A stretch of DNA of 30,267 nucleotides, taken from assembly GCA_041583495.1 (NCBI GenBank), contig JBFHFS010000060.1, positions 1 to 30,267 of the forward strand. The letters are read 5' to 3'. This document shows positions 11,001 through 18,353 of this stretch, piece after piece; position 1 is the stretch's first letter; every line of letters begins with the position of its first letter. The translations under genes were made by a program, and so were the position numbers. This stretch comes from JBFHFS01 sp041583495 (lineage in GTDB: Bacteria; Bacteroidota; Bacteroidia; Bacteroidales; Marinilabiliaceae). The notes beneath the pieces are model-generated. The model made no database searches. It had not been told where the DNA came from and saw nothing but the letters and a program-made list of their open reading frames with translations.

Positions 11001-11765
11001 CAACTCTTCGCCTTTAATATTCTCGACCACCTTCACGCAATCACGACCAAAGACTTCACCCTTGAGGAGTTCAACGGCCATATCGCTGTTTCCTGAAACC
11101 ACGCTTCGTATCAGACCATTTAAACCCTTAAAGTTTACCGCCCATTCGGTGCGGTGGAGGAAGTTGTTTTTCTCGGCCAGTGTGGTATAATGGGTACTCT
11201 GGTTAATCATTTGCTCCAGAGTATCCATCAGGTAGTTCCAGTGGGCTTCATCAATGTCGCCTATCACGCCAATCACATCCCTGAACCGGCGCAACTCCAG
11301 GGGGGCATCCCCGATGATGACCTGTGCCAGGAAGTCGATGGTTTGTTCGGTAACGGGAGGGGTCCCCACCGAAAAATCATGCGCATTACAGATATTTTTA
11401 ATCCAGCTCTTTTGAGGGTTACCCACCAGATCGTAATCGGCAAAGTAGCTCAACCGACGGTTAAACTTTTTCTTCAGAGAGCTGTATATAAAGGCCTTGG
11501 AGTCCTCATGTGGATAAAGCATTAAAGAGACATCCGTGTAAGCAGGAATCTCCTCCCTAAACTTCAGCAGAAATTTTTGAATTTCGGCCTGCTGTCGGGC
11601 GGGATCTACGGGCTCCTCATAACAAAGGCGAACAAATGCTTTCAGGTTGTCAAAAACATAACCAGGCAAAAACACCTCGGCCCGTTCACCCAAAGACGCA
11701 TACAGATTAATATACTCACGTGCCTCTTTCCTTAAAAATACTTTGGAAACTCCTTCTATTTGCAT
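5049..11765 (-). CDS. Giant protein: aminotransferase-like PLP domain plus HPrK/PEPCK-like P-loop domain
   Basis: One uninterrupted 2238-residue frame with no signal peptide or membrane segments, so cytoplasmic. Residues 1-590 are mostly helical, with a short coiled coil near 365-385, and are not recognised. Residues about 590-1015 form a fold-type-I aminotransferase core: NPTG at 675-678, D704-E-A-Y707, PLP-lysine K748 in STTKNLAGSGDR, R756 at K+8, and R981 as a candidate substrate-carboxylate arginine. All key class I/II residues are present. Residues about 1015-1600 are helical and unassigned. A P-loop follows (G1688-D-S-G-V-G-K1694-S-E), then D1722 in a LIAGD strand; this resembles HPr kinase (GxSGxGKSE) and, more distantly, PEPCK. 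A beta-rich segment lies near 1840-1960 (including STEIGKKGKEISGPQ). The last ~35 residues are Pro/Lys-rich and disordered. The start ATG at 11765 is the first in frame. Substrate and pathway are unknown; a coupled transaminase/kinase is inference. Confidence 0.85.
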   Translation of the reverse strand: MQIEGVSKVFLRKEAREYINLYASLGERAEVFLPGYVFDNLKAFVRLCYEEPVDPARQQAEIQKFLLKFREEIPAYTDVSLMLYPHEDSKAFIYSSLKKKFNRRLSYFADYDLVGNPQKSWIKNICNAHDFSVGTPPVTEQTIDFLAQVIIGDAPLELRRFRDVIGVIGDIDEAHWNYLMDTLEQMINQSTHYTTLAEKNNFLHRTEWAVNFKGLNGLIRSVVSGNSDMAVELLKGEVFGRDCVKVVENIKGEELYQKMLEDSSSVFVVKVKHMRKNMFAGSKWFPLIARIVVVDDSPESQASNTCLVFSFHNGIINTLNKVHTKKLGAPANTQLNLRLILENVNSKNLEEFKTLLDKKIADYNQELDELKKEQLGQTGDILKNTTLFKFDAFTRQILKDRYSLARFRDFIQFIQNCASPEKRKKQNEGLIKIFESRIRKYFYSDTPSVQITTILEGGGRNQIRTYGEYLLQRPIKPIDDKIINHCRTIINFIPDSYKRTLHNHFHKNFGVNLFLEKYQKYIAKVDNESDNKGRFRNILIDLGVYKDFEKLNTEEQKIIKGFISDLGNLEKTSIGDDVQMIVRDLLYYRDRAPRPYIIYNKVLAWEYTDLFSDDKFYINPFDIEIENLENQRIDYDRILAKLSRIKNTLQLFDASGNLWDRFCENVTIIINDPSNPTGYSDFNSESLIGFLKFINNSKITLLLDEAYTDSVKVEDQMLPKWRSISRYVFNNENVFSKIRVVSSLSTTKNLAGSGDRLGALVATLAMKEVIDYGRARNTAARGNSSSLYFLNSVLEVGLMARMLKNQMEAELPKNASRSKVREMMERFVVTATEKDGSAKTPTGDPIVSGFEGSPLHMYLLDELVALSKLDILGLPDDFKYKEVPFYLYYSNELVKGLNRFRVNKNFREEANRRLKMATTIAGEVIESLGLKGVSVLKSDGSYLFNLQFDNFGTFNDLENFTQRVAEERGVSALPYRTGVVRFALGGIIEGTPQSYEIFKKELRASLTLFLGYWKALTVAREAAPGEEVSVLLDRLLKVSGDKGFMETVFADYEQIRDLKKKVNQSLRINDNRSLYHASPQVSGVSITSIGDSNNSVIEFQGDVGDCRDVEAFIRSRAFTKIYENLLPQIYKSIPQLRNLNFNIVASRFSKATILKYINNKKTFHPNHFVLDDPQEKNIMREILIEMERLLFSDAKMKILSLQASGDFYMDVARLEGVNAVLKKHIQEILLHFNLPFEQPGTEPSRREIIAKACEFFEEITGLQLADLDLDSYLNKFMETLRSDEVFSKIRISSRSLGYIANVVKKRVFGTGLSVSDQILYLFLLRNDSSFYHQVTDKIRYLQQRIDATEDADLKIFTEDLLTEILPQEVEDIMKYILRKKDIKVNQEQLGEVTQKVTGFLVLLQNITRGTDYYHKYNHTLIKVVETYFRRQNSDVNEMIQHGVTLFRNFTIKDQSFKEFNGGSLTWINEVMTKCGVISVEQSVQRHTRIATDAKKREYPFHKIDRSDDEPLYLLDMNRGKSMNDYIKALSTKPDSRFFERRVARFVANMDPDDYRCKILRSGVVNQLIIFQKGYIKYLTDLFRLVQYKDISLQEAETFVPDVILLLGAPEKVISFPQVGYFDIKGPRGNIKTLVTPLRKEADYFGDVKKPWLTMMNEKVKEMGGIPKHGSLFAIELEDGSIFVVEVDGDSGVGKSEMIAALILKWLQHNLQGVRSVKLIAGDMFHVFRDKEGNLYGFGSEVGDFSRVTDFDPDFIKYYKYLFESSADSNVEDLNSRSTISGLCEIQMPYKIDIILTAHNYSREEAGITRVNNPENFLLYIDSHGERKEKATSQDGPHFQRTLRRYTADKSIVDVLSQHGNHLDDVLDWELDSRNGQYYLASSYKMIDKIDVEKVVGQLFKGKQILHNGEKWEVTSVSFDLVKNRFVAGVQLRDQQDEVLISRNIFSSIFDSLASTPAGQPFISQDGQIDSRYHLIDVLSGGKDGKGEGAKVQCGIVSTEIGKKGKEISGPQKAAQSLTNLIRDLRAGNSEINEQKNKVRLIIREKYAHIFKTGRSSNEIWRYNFYLYQLDKMMKAEFVRMDNPEVSVDMAGVNMFCPKDKKQGFSPLLVTPNLNIELSSFGETSNELMSLPNYPDFSQEFLEGAEVLYMAEGYSEETNINNMITQLLLMDDYIEFDDLLKGRITEKVNRETIAAAKYAVLKELERRKSEANSKPATPPSSEPKRPTKKNVNPPKSDKK

Positions 11766-11911
11766 GATTTATACATTATTAAAAACCTATTTTACCAATA
11801 TAACATTTAGGACCCGTAAAAGTTGACCGCCATTTCGACACACAACTCTCCCTGCAGGGGACAAAATTAAAAAATTAACATCATCCCGACAGTTTTTGTT
11901 TCAATATGGCA

Positions 11912-11919
11912 CAAATATA
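11912..11919 (-). promoter_or_regulatory. Probable -7 element upstream of the giant gene
   Basis: TATATTTG on the minus strand, a full match to TAnnTTTG, about 147 nt upstream of the giant gene's ATG. No clear -33 TTG is present (TTTT at the right distance). A second match, TAATTTTG, lies at 11869-11862, next to a CCCTGCAGGG palindrome (11850-11859). Either could be used. Confidence 0.4.
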
Positions 11920-11946
11920 GACGAAATTAGGACAGAACGAAAAAGC

Positions 11947-12891
11947 TTATTCCATATCCTTAATATATTTGAACAGCTCATTGTCGGTGGACAGGATCAG
12001 TGAAGTACTGGTATCCAAAGTCTTTTCAAAAGTCTCCATTGATTTCAGAAAAGCATATAATTTTCTGGAACTGGTGGATTGGTCGTAAGCACTTGAATAG
12101 ATGGCAGCAGCCTTGGCATCGGCACGACCCATAATTTCCTCGGCTTCTCTGAAAGCCTGTGATTGCACCACCTTAAGCTCCCGCTCTTTTTCTCCATTTA
12201 TGCGTGAGGCTTCCCCCTGGCCCTCGGAACGGAACTTATCGGCAATTCGGTAGCGCTCACTTTTCATTCGCTCATACACCTGAGTACGAACCTCTTCCAC
12301 GTAATTGATCCGCTTAAACCTGAAATCGAGGATTTTAATTCCCAGGTCTGCCGTTTGCTCGTTGGCGGACTGAAGAATCATAGCCTGAATTTTCTCCCGC
12401 CCCACAGAGATGCTAAGCAGGGTATCGCCAATGAGTTCGCCTATCACACCTGATGAAATCGGGGTTCGATTGCTGGTTCGCACCGCCTCTTCCAAATCGT
12501 GGTTGGCAATAAAGTCGCGGGTTTCACCATCCAGAATATCGCTCAACCGTGACTGAGCACCTCTTTCGTTGGTGAGTCGCTTAAAAAATTGCAACGGATC
12601 GGATATCTGCCATCTGGCATAGGTATCCACAAAAATAAACTTCTTATCCTTGGTTGGGATTTGATTAGGGTCGCCATCCCACTCCAGGAAACGCTTCTCA
12701 AAAAAGTTGGCCGTCTGAATAAAAGGCACCTTAAACTGGAGTCCGGGTTTTACGATGGCTTGACCCACTGGTTTTCCAAACTGGGTAATGACCACTTGCT
12801 GGGTTTCATCTACAATAAAAGCGCTGCCCATGAGTGCAATAAACACCAGGAAGGCAACCGAGACGAACAATATTGTTTTCTTTGGATTCAT
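11947..12891 (-). CDS. hflC: Protease modulator HflC (SPFH/band-7 family)
   Basis: A 314-residue protein with one N-terminal membrane segment (about 6-26), then an SPFH domain (QQVVITQFGKPVG, PGLQFKVPF, RFLEWDG, VDTYARWQI). A long helix rich in Arg/Glu/Ala follows (KSERYRIADKFRSEGQGEASRI, IMGRADAKAAAIY), the typical HflC stalk. In known systems HflC pairs with HflK as a cage around the FtsH membrane protease and modulates turnover of membrane proteins. Gene order supports this: hflK lies 87 bp upstream on the same strand. Length is close to the family norm. The C-terminus (LILSTDNELFKYI) matches HflC. Confidence 0.93.
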   Translation of the reverse strand: MNPKKTILFVSVAFLVFIALMGSAFIVDETQQVVITQFGKPVGQAIVKPGLQFKVPFIQTANFFEKRFLEWDGDPNQIPTKDKKFIFVDTYARWQISDPLQFFKRLTNERGAQSRLSDILDGETRDFIANHDLEEAVRTSNRTPISSGVIGELIGDTLLSISVGREKIQAMILQSANEQTADLGIKILDFRFKRINYVEEVRTQVYERMKSERYRIADKFRSEGQGEASRINGEKERELKVVQSQAFREAEEIMGRADAKAAAIYSSAYDQSTSSRKLYAFLKSMETFEKTLDTSTSLILSTDNELFKYIKDME

Positions 12892-12978
12892 ATCTTAAAA
12901 TTCTTTATCTGCAAAGAGCAGCATCTTAAACATTTATTTTCGAAGAGATATGGGCATGTAAGCCCATCCACAAGGCGT

Positions 12979-13977
12979 TTAATTACCTGCCTGTTCAGGC
13001 TTTTTGGCTTTATCCAGCTGCATTTGCAAAAGGGGAAGCACGCTGTTCCCTTTTTGGTCGGTGATAATTTTATTGCCCACATTGGGAAGCACCTGCTGCA
13101 AGGTTTCCAGGTAAATACGGCGTTTGGTCACCTCGGGGGCCTTTACATACTCCCGATAGAGCTCATTAAACCGGGCCACCTCTCCCATGGCATTATTCAC
13201 CCGTTCGGTGGCATACCCTTCGGCTTTCTGAATGGTCTCTTCGGCTTGCCCTTTAGCTTTAGGAATCACCTTATTGTATTCAGATTTTGCCTGATTAATA
13301 AGGGTCTCTTTCTCCTGCTGAGCCTCATTTACCGCATTAAAAGCCGCCTTAACAGGGGCGGGTGGGTTAACGTCCTGCAAAACCACCTGGTCGACCTTCA
13401 GCCCCAGCATATAATCGTTGCACAACTTTTGGATCAGGTCTTCCACGCTGTTAGCGATCTCGGTACGCCCCACGGTTAGTACTTCGTTCACGGTGCGGTC
13501 GCCTACAATTTGCCGAACAGCACCCTCAGAAATATCCCGTAAGGTAGATTCGGCGTGCCTTACTTTAAACAGATATTTATAAGGGTCGTTAATGCGGTAT
13601 TGAACGACCCATTCCACGTCGGCCAGGTTCAAATCACCGGTCAACATAAGGGATTCATCTTCGGTACCGCTCTTGGTATATTCCGAGCGCACATTAATGC
13701 TGGTGGTACGAAATCCAAACTCAAGTTTTTGCTGCCGCTCAACGGGCACCTTATAAACACTCTCGAGAAATGGAATCTTAAAGTTCAATCCGGGCATCAC
13801 TGTTTTAGAGTATCGTCCAAAACGGGTAATAACCCCTGCTTCCTCAGGACCCACCTGAAAAAAGCCGCTCCACAAAAGAATTAATACCACAAATCCGGCA
13901 ATAATACTTTTTAGATTTTTCAAGACTTTTTGCATCAAAGGGGGGATCTCGGAACCCTGGTATTGATAATTGCTCAT
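12979..13977 (-). CDS. hflK: FtsH protease activity modulator HflK
   Basis: I chose the ATG at 13977 (332 residues, MSNYQYQG...); an in-frame TTG six codons upstream is less likely. A cytoplasmic N-terminal tail is followed by one membrane segment at about 24-40. The SPFH domain follows (GPEEAGVITRFGRY, PGLNFKIPF), with the HflK-type block ESLMLTGDLNLADVEWVVQYR and IVGDRTVNEVLTVGR, then a helical stalk with NPPAPVKAAFNAVNEAQQ. The N-terminal glycine-rich tail of proteobacterial HflK is short here. In the known complex it forms a hetero-oligomeric membrane cage with HflC around FtsH. It is first in a two-gene unit with hflC, and a promoter-like sequence lies just upstream. Confidence 0.93.
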   Translation of the reverse strand: MSNYQYQGSEIPPLMQKVLKNLKSIIAGFVVLILLWSGFFQVGPEEAGVITRFGRYSKTVMPGLNFKIPFLESVYKVPVERQQKLEFGFRTTSINVRSEYTKSGTEDESLMLTGDLNLADVEWVVQYRINDPYKYLFKVRHAESTLRDISEGAVRQIVGDRTVNEVLTVGRTEIANSVEDLIQKLCNDYMLGLKVDQVVLQDVNPPAPVKAAFNAVNEAQQEKETLINQAKSEYNKVIPKAKGQAEETIQKAEGYATERVNNAMGEVARFNELYREYVKAPEVTKRRIYLETLQQVLPNVGNKIITDQKGNSVLPLLQMQLDKAKKPEQAGN

Positions 13978-14014
13978 AAAATATTGTTTTGACAATTAGA
14001 TAAGTATAAAAAGG

Positions 14015-14046
14015 TAAAATTAGTATTACTATTGGGGTTAGGACAA
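14015..14046 (-). promoter_or_regulatory. Promoter-like site upstream of hflK
   Basis: On the minus strand TTG (14046-14044), 21 nt, TAATTTTA (14022-14015). It differs from TAnnTTTG only in the last base. The ATG at 13977 would be about 38 nt downstream of the -7 box. Confidence 0.4.
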
Positions 14047-14174
14047 CTTTTTGTGTTTCTTTTTTTTAGGCACCACGCAAAACAAAATAAATATTGTTTT
14101 AAACCATTCCGATTATTGTGGTTGCCTCATCCCAAAACCTAAAAAGCCGCCATTTGTTCCAACCATTGGTTCAA

Positions 14175-14190
14175 GGCCCCCCATGGGGCC
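14175..14190. terminator. GC hairpin downstream of the trehalose-phosphate gene
   Basis: GGCCCC/GGGGCC, a 6-bp stem with CCAT loop, lies 17 nt beyond the stop codon of the trehalose-6-phosphate gene. It is not followed directly by a T-run on either strand, so a terminator role is uncertain. Confidence 0.3.
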
Positions 14191-14206
14191 CTGATACCCT
14201 GGAAGG

Positions 14207-16435
14207 CTATTGATCTGCTTTTCCATTGAGGTTCACCATGGCGTCCAAAAAGTGCCGTACGTCATCAACTGTCTCGAGTTTATAAGCCGCGATGGTTGGT
14301 TTAATCCCCACCCGTATGGTGATGGCACCCTCGGGAAGTTCTCTAAAGAGATACTCATCGGTCCAGTCGTCGCCCATGGCCAGAATAAAATCGAAGTTCT
14401 GGTTCAGCAGAAAACGATTGGCTGCCACCCCCTTATTAATGCCGCCGGTCTTAACCTCCACCAACTTTTTACCCTCCATAATTTCGAGGTTATGGTTGGC
14501 CACGATATTGGTAAGCTCATCCTTTAGCTCATTAGAACGCAGCTCTCCCAGTTCGGCTTCGGCATTTTGGTAGTGCCACACCAAAGAATAGTTCTTCTCT
14601 TCGATAAAGGTCCCCGGAGTACGGGTCACATAACCGTCCAGGATAGGCCTGACGATGGGCATCCACGAGTTGGTGGCATTGGAAAGCATTTTCCATTCAG
14701 CCCCCTTACGACGCATCCAAACCCCATGTTCACCAATTAAATTGACATCATATCCATCGAACCACTCACTCAAAGTCGTTTTGTCCCATCCACTAACCAG
14801 GGTTACCTCATTATGAACATCGGCCGTAAGGGCCTTAAGGATTTTGACCAGGGACTTATCAGGGGCAGCTTCCCTGGAGTTTTTCTTATACTGGGTGAGG
14901 GTTCCGTCGTAGTCGAGAAAGAGAGCCCGGCGTTTGCTCCCGGCAAAATCCGCCATCAACTTTTCTCTCACTTTCGTGGTCACTTTGGTCGCCAGGAAAT
15001 CTCTCTGCAATCGTTCCACGCGCGATAAAGAGGCCACAAACAACTCCGCCCACTTAAAAACATCAAAACGCTTCAACCGTTCCTGCATGGCTGCCATTCG
15101 GGCCTTTTGCTCATCAACCGGCATCTCAAGAGCCTGAAAAATAGCCTCAGCGACTTCATTTTCGTTATTGGGGTTTATCACCAACGATTCACCCATCTCT
15201 TTAACAGCACCCGCCATTTCACTCAAAATCATTACCCCGGTTTGGTTGGTTCGGCAGGCGACATACTCTTTGGCCACCAAATTCATTCCATCTCTTACCG
15301 GGGTAAGCAGGGCCACATCACACATACTGTACAGGTCCACCAGATTTTCGAAGGGCATCGAACGATAGAAGTACCACACCGGCGTATTATTAACTGTACC
15401 GTAAAGCCCGTTGATACGCCCCACCAATTCATCCACCTCGCTTTTGAGCTGCTGATATTGAGGCACTGAATTACGGGAAGGAACCGCCAGCATCACCAGG
15501 GTCACCCTATTTTGATATTGAGGGTATTTCTCCAGAAAGCGCTCAAAGGCTCTTAGCCGGTGGGGAATGCCTTTAGAATAGTCGAGCCGGTCGATGGAGA
15601 GTAAAAGCTTCCCGGCAGGAGTCATCAGAAAATACTTCTCCAACTCGCGATGAACATCCGACTTTTCCTGTAAGGGCTTGGAAATAATTTCCAGTGACGA
15701 ATCATGAAACTTAGCATAATCAATGCCCATCGGGAAAGCGTCGGCCAACACGATGCGCTCACCAACATGTATTCGATTGAAGGTCATATCGTACCCAAAC
15801 AACCGTCGCACACTACTTAAAAAGTGGCGCTCGTAATCGTAGGTATGAAAGCCCACCAGGTCAGCCCCCAAAAGGCCTTGTAACAGTTCATTTCTCCAGG
15901 GGAGCATGCGAAACACCTCGTAAGAGGGAAAGGGAATATGGAGGAAAAACCCGATGGTGATATTGGGCCGTGCCTCCTTTAGCATGCGTGGAACCAGCAT
16001 CAACTGGTAATCGTGCACCCAAACATAGTCCCCATCCTCCACCACTTCCAGCGTTTTGTCTGCAAAACGACGATTCATGGCCACATAAGAGTCCCAAAAG
16101 GCCTGAGTATAATCCACAAACTGATTAAAATAATGAAAGAGCGGCCAAATGGTTCGGTTGCAAAAACCTTCATAGAAGCTGGTCACCTCCTCGCTATTCA
16201 TCCAAACCGATTCACATCCCTTCTGTTTTAGGAGCCCTTCTATTTGGGCAACCTCCCTGGGGGTATAATCATCAATTGCTTCGCCGGGCCAGCCAATCCA
16301 TTTACCATCGAAGTCTTGGTAAACCGACTTCATCCCTGTGGCTAAGCCCCCCACACTGGGTTTTAATTTTAATTCCTGATCTTCTTCTTCGATACTGAAA
16401 GGCAGCCGGTTGGCCACAATATGTAACTTTTTCAT
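14207..16435 (-). CDS. otsA/otsB: Bifunctional trehalose-6-phosphate synthase/phosphatase
   Basis: 742 residues. The N-terminal GT20 domain (about 1-480) transfers glucose from UDP-glucose to glucose-6-phosphate. Visible motifs are VANRLPFS near the start, KPSVGGLATG, WVHDYQLMLVPRML, and R283 with K288 in SIDRLDYSKG, the donor-phosphate pair with the same spacing as R262/K267 of E. coli OtsA. The C-terminal HAD-type phosphatase domain (about 495-735) has the nucleophile motif D508-Y-D510-G-T512, a VSGWDK block, and the GDDWTDE metal site near the end. The fusion would make trehalose from trehalose-6-phosphate in one polypeptide, a common arrangement in Bacteroidota and eukaryotes. It is divergent from the GH15 gene, with a shared 106-bp regulatory gap. 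Trehalose here probably serves as osmolyte or stress protectant (inference). Confidence 0.95.
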   Translation of the reverse strand: MKKLHIVANRLPFSIEEEDQELKLKPSVGGLATGMKSVYQDFDGKWIGWPGEAIDDYTPREVAQIEGLLKQKGCESVWMNSEEVTSFYEGFCNRTIWPLFHYFNQFVDYTQAFWDSYVAMNRRFADKTLEVVEDGDYVWVHDYQLMLVPRMLKEARPNITIGFFLHIPFPSYEVFRMLPWRNELLQGLLGADLVGFHTYDYERHFLSSVRRLFGYDMTFNRIHVGERIVLADAFPMGIDYAKFHDSSLEIISKPLQEKSDVHRELEKYFLMTPAGKLLLSIDRLDYSKGIPHRLRAFERFLEKYPQYQNRVTLVMLAVPSRNSVPQYQQLKSEVDELVGRINGLYGTVNNTPVWYFYRSMPFENLVDLYSMCDVALLTPVRDGMNLVAKEYVACRTNQTGVMILSEMAGAVKEMGESLVINPNNENEVAEAIFQALEMPVDEQKARMAAMQERLKRFDVFKWAELFVASLSRVERLQRDFLATKVTTKVREKLMADFAGSKRRALFLDYDGTLTQYKKNSREAAPDKSLVKILKALTADVHNEVTLVSGWDKTTLSEWFDGYDVNLIGEHGVWMRRKGAEWKMLSNATNSWMPIVRPILDGYVTRTPGTFIEEKNYSLVWHYQNAEAELGELRSNELKDELTNIVANHNLEIMEGKKLVEVKTGGINKGVAANRFLLNQNFDFILAMGDDWTDEYLFRELPEGAITIRVGIKPTIAAYKLETVDDVRHFLDAMVNLNGKADQ

Positions 16436-16492
16436 AACTTAAATACTCTAAATTTCTGAAAGATAATACTTTTTTTTTCCTTATTTTACAAC

Positions 16493-16506
16493 TTTCCCAT
16501 GGGAAA
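16493..16506. promoter_or_regulatory. 14-bp perfect palindrome between divergent trehalose genes
   Basis: TTTCCCATGGGAAA is a perfect dyad in the 106-bp gap between the trehalose-6-phosphate gene (-) and the GH15 gene (+). For the minus gene it sits just upstream of a weak promoter-like pair: TTG at 16491-16489, 23 nt, TATCTTTC at 16465-16458. An operator for a homodimeric regulator controlling both genes is inference; no regulator gene lies next to it. Confidence 0.5.
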
Positions 16507-16541
16507 ATCTGTTATTTAGTGACTTTACAAAGGAAAAATTT

Positions 16542-18350
16542 ATGAATAACCTCGATTACGGTATTGTAGGGAATTGTAACAGCGCAGCTCTTATCTCCCG
16601 AAAAGGATCAGTGGATTGGTTCTGTCTGCCAAAGTTTGACTCGCCCTCTGTTTTTGCAAAACTTCTGGACAAGGACCGAGGGGGCCATTTTTCTATTTTA
16701 CCAATGGACGAGGGGGCCATTATTACTCAAAAATACAAGCTGGACACCAACATTCTGGAGACCCGATTTGAATGTGCAGATGGGATTTTTGAACTGCAGG
16801 ATTTTATGCCCCGTTACAAACTCGACAATGGAGGTTACTATGCGCCGCCCGATTTGGTAAGGTACATAAAATGGATTGAGGGAAAACCCAAAATCAGGGT
16901 GGAATTTGTCCCCAAACTGGAATACGCCCGAAATGACACGCACATTTCGATTCAGCCAGGCTATGTAAAAGCCTTTACCTCCAATGGGCAATACGATTCC
17001 CTTTATTTATATACCAGTCTGGATAAAGTGGAGGTGGTTGGACAACTCCCCATTACGATAGAAAAAAATGAATTTTTTCTTCTCAGTTACCACCAAAAAC
17101 TATTGGATCAAAGCACACAGAGATCCTACCTGAAACTTCAACGCACCCGGGTTTATTGGCTCAACTGGTCGGAACGAACCACCAAATTCAAATCTTACAA
17201 CCAGGAAATCACCCGCAGCGCACTGGTTCTTAAGCTGCTGAGCTTTCAAAAGACCGGGGCTGTATTGGCGGCTCTTACCACCTCACTCCCCGAATCCATC
17301 GGAGAAGTGCGCAACTGGGACTACCGCTTTTGCTGGATCCGGGATGCTTCCATGGTTATTAAAATCATGACCCAGTTAACCCATTTCAACGTGGCCCACC
17401 GTTATCTTGACTTCATCATGGATCTTTTGCCCGACAAAGGGGAAAAAATCCAGATAATGTATGGAATCAATGGAGAGAAAAAACTGACCGAACAGGAACT
17501 TAATCATCTGTCGGGATACGAAAACAGTCGACCTGTCAGAATTGGGAATGCAGCCTACAAACAAAAACAAAATGACATTTATGGAATCCTGGTAGAAGTG
17601 ATTTATCAGCAATTTCAACTTTACACCACCTCGCTGAGTCACAGCGAGGAGTTATGGACCATTACCCGTGACATCATAAAAATGGTGGGAAAAAACTGGA
17701 AAAGCCCCGACAAAGGCATTTGGGAGATGCGCCAAACCCGCAAACATTTCACCTTCAGCAAGCTCCTATGCTGGGTGGCTGCCGACAGGGGCGTGAGAAT
17801 TGCCCAAATATTGCAACAAACCGAATACCTTGAACCCTGGGAACAATTGCGGGAAAGCATAAAAAAGGATATTATGACCCACGCCTGGTCTGAAACCAAA
17901 CAGTCCTTCACCCAGGCATATGGCTACGAAGACCTCGATGCTTCGACTCTGCTTATGGAGTGGTATGGTTTCATCGACGGAGCAGACCCCCGGTTCAAAA
18001 GCACCGTTAAGGCCACCCAGAAGGAATTGGAGCACAACGGCTTGATGTTCCGTTATAAAAACAAAGATGACTTTGGGGAACCAACCTCCGCCTTTACCAT
18101 CTGCTCATTCTGGTTAATCAGAAGCCTATACATGATAGGAGAAAAAGAGGAAGCCAAAAGAAAGTTCGACGAATTATTACAGTATTCGAATCATTTAGGC
18201 CTTTTCAGTGAGGATCTTGACTTCGACACCAAACGACTGTTGGGCAACTTTCCACAAGCCTACTCCCATCTGGCCCTTATCGATACAGCCATGTTGCTTT
18301 CGAGTGGGGAGATGACCAGCGAAGAGAATTTATTGGACCAAATCTCCTGA
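16542..18350 (+). CDS. Glycoside hydrolase family 15 (trehalase or glucoamylase type)
   Basis: 602 residues with no signal peptide, so cytoplasmic. The N-terminal beta-sandwich domain of trehalase-type GH15 enzymes is recognisable (YGIVGNCNSAALISRKGSVDWFCLP, residues 6-30). The (alpha/alpha)6 catalytic barrel has N258-W-D-Y-R-FCWIRDAS, E395 in GIWEMR as likely general acid, and E557 in LFSED as likely general base, followed by GNFPQAYSH. Family members release glucose from trehalose or alpha-glucans. Being divergent from the trehalose-6-phosphate synthase/phosphatase gene favours trehalase activity, but the sequence alone does not exclude glucoamylase. The gene converges with folK, only 3 bp between stop codons. 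Confidence 0.9.
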   Translation: MNNLDYGIVGNCNSAALISRKGSVDWFCLPKFDSPSVFAKLLDKDRGGHFSILPMDEGAIITQKYKLDTNILETRFECADGIFELQDFMPRYKLDNGGYYAPPDLVRYIKWIEGKPKIRVEFVPKLEYARNDTHISIQPGYVKAFTSNGQYDSLYLYTSLDKVEVVGQLPITIEKNEFFLLSYHQKLLDQSTQRSYLKLQRTRVYWLNWSERTTKFKSYNQEITRSALVLKLLSFQKTGAVLAALTTSLPESIGEVRNWDYRFCWIRDASMVIKIMTQLTHFNVAHRYLDFIMDLLPDKGEKIQIMYGINGEKKLTEQELNHLSGYENSRPVRIGNAAYKQKQNDIYGILVEVIYQQFQLYTTSLSHSEELWTITRDIIKMVGKNWKSPDKGIWEMRQTRKHFTFSKLLCWVAADRGVRIAQILQQTEYLEPWEQLRESIKKDIMTHAWSETKQSFTQAYGYEDLDASTLLMEWYGFIDGADPRFKSTVKATQKELEHNGLMFRYKNKDDFGEPTSAFTICSFWLIRSLYMIGEKEEAKRKFDELLQYSNHLGLFSEDLDFDTKRLLGNFPQAYSHLALIDTAMLLSSGEMTSEENLLDQIS

Positions 18351-18353
18351 CAA

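Noticed and set aside
12589..13479. A 296-residue + strand frame
   Set aside because: It is antisense to hflC and hflK, which have clear SPFH motifs; its translation has no recognisable features.
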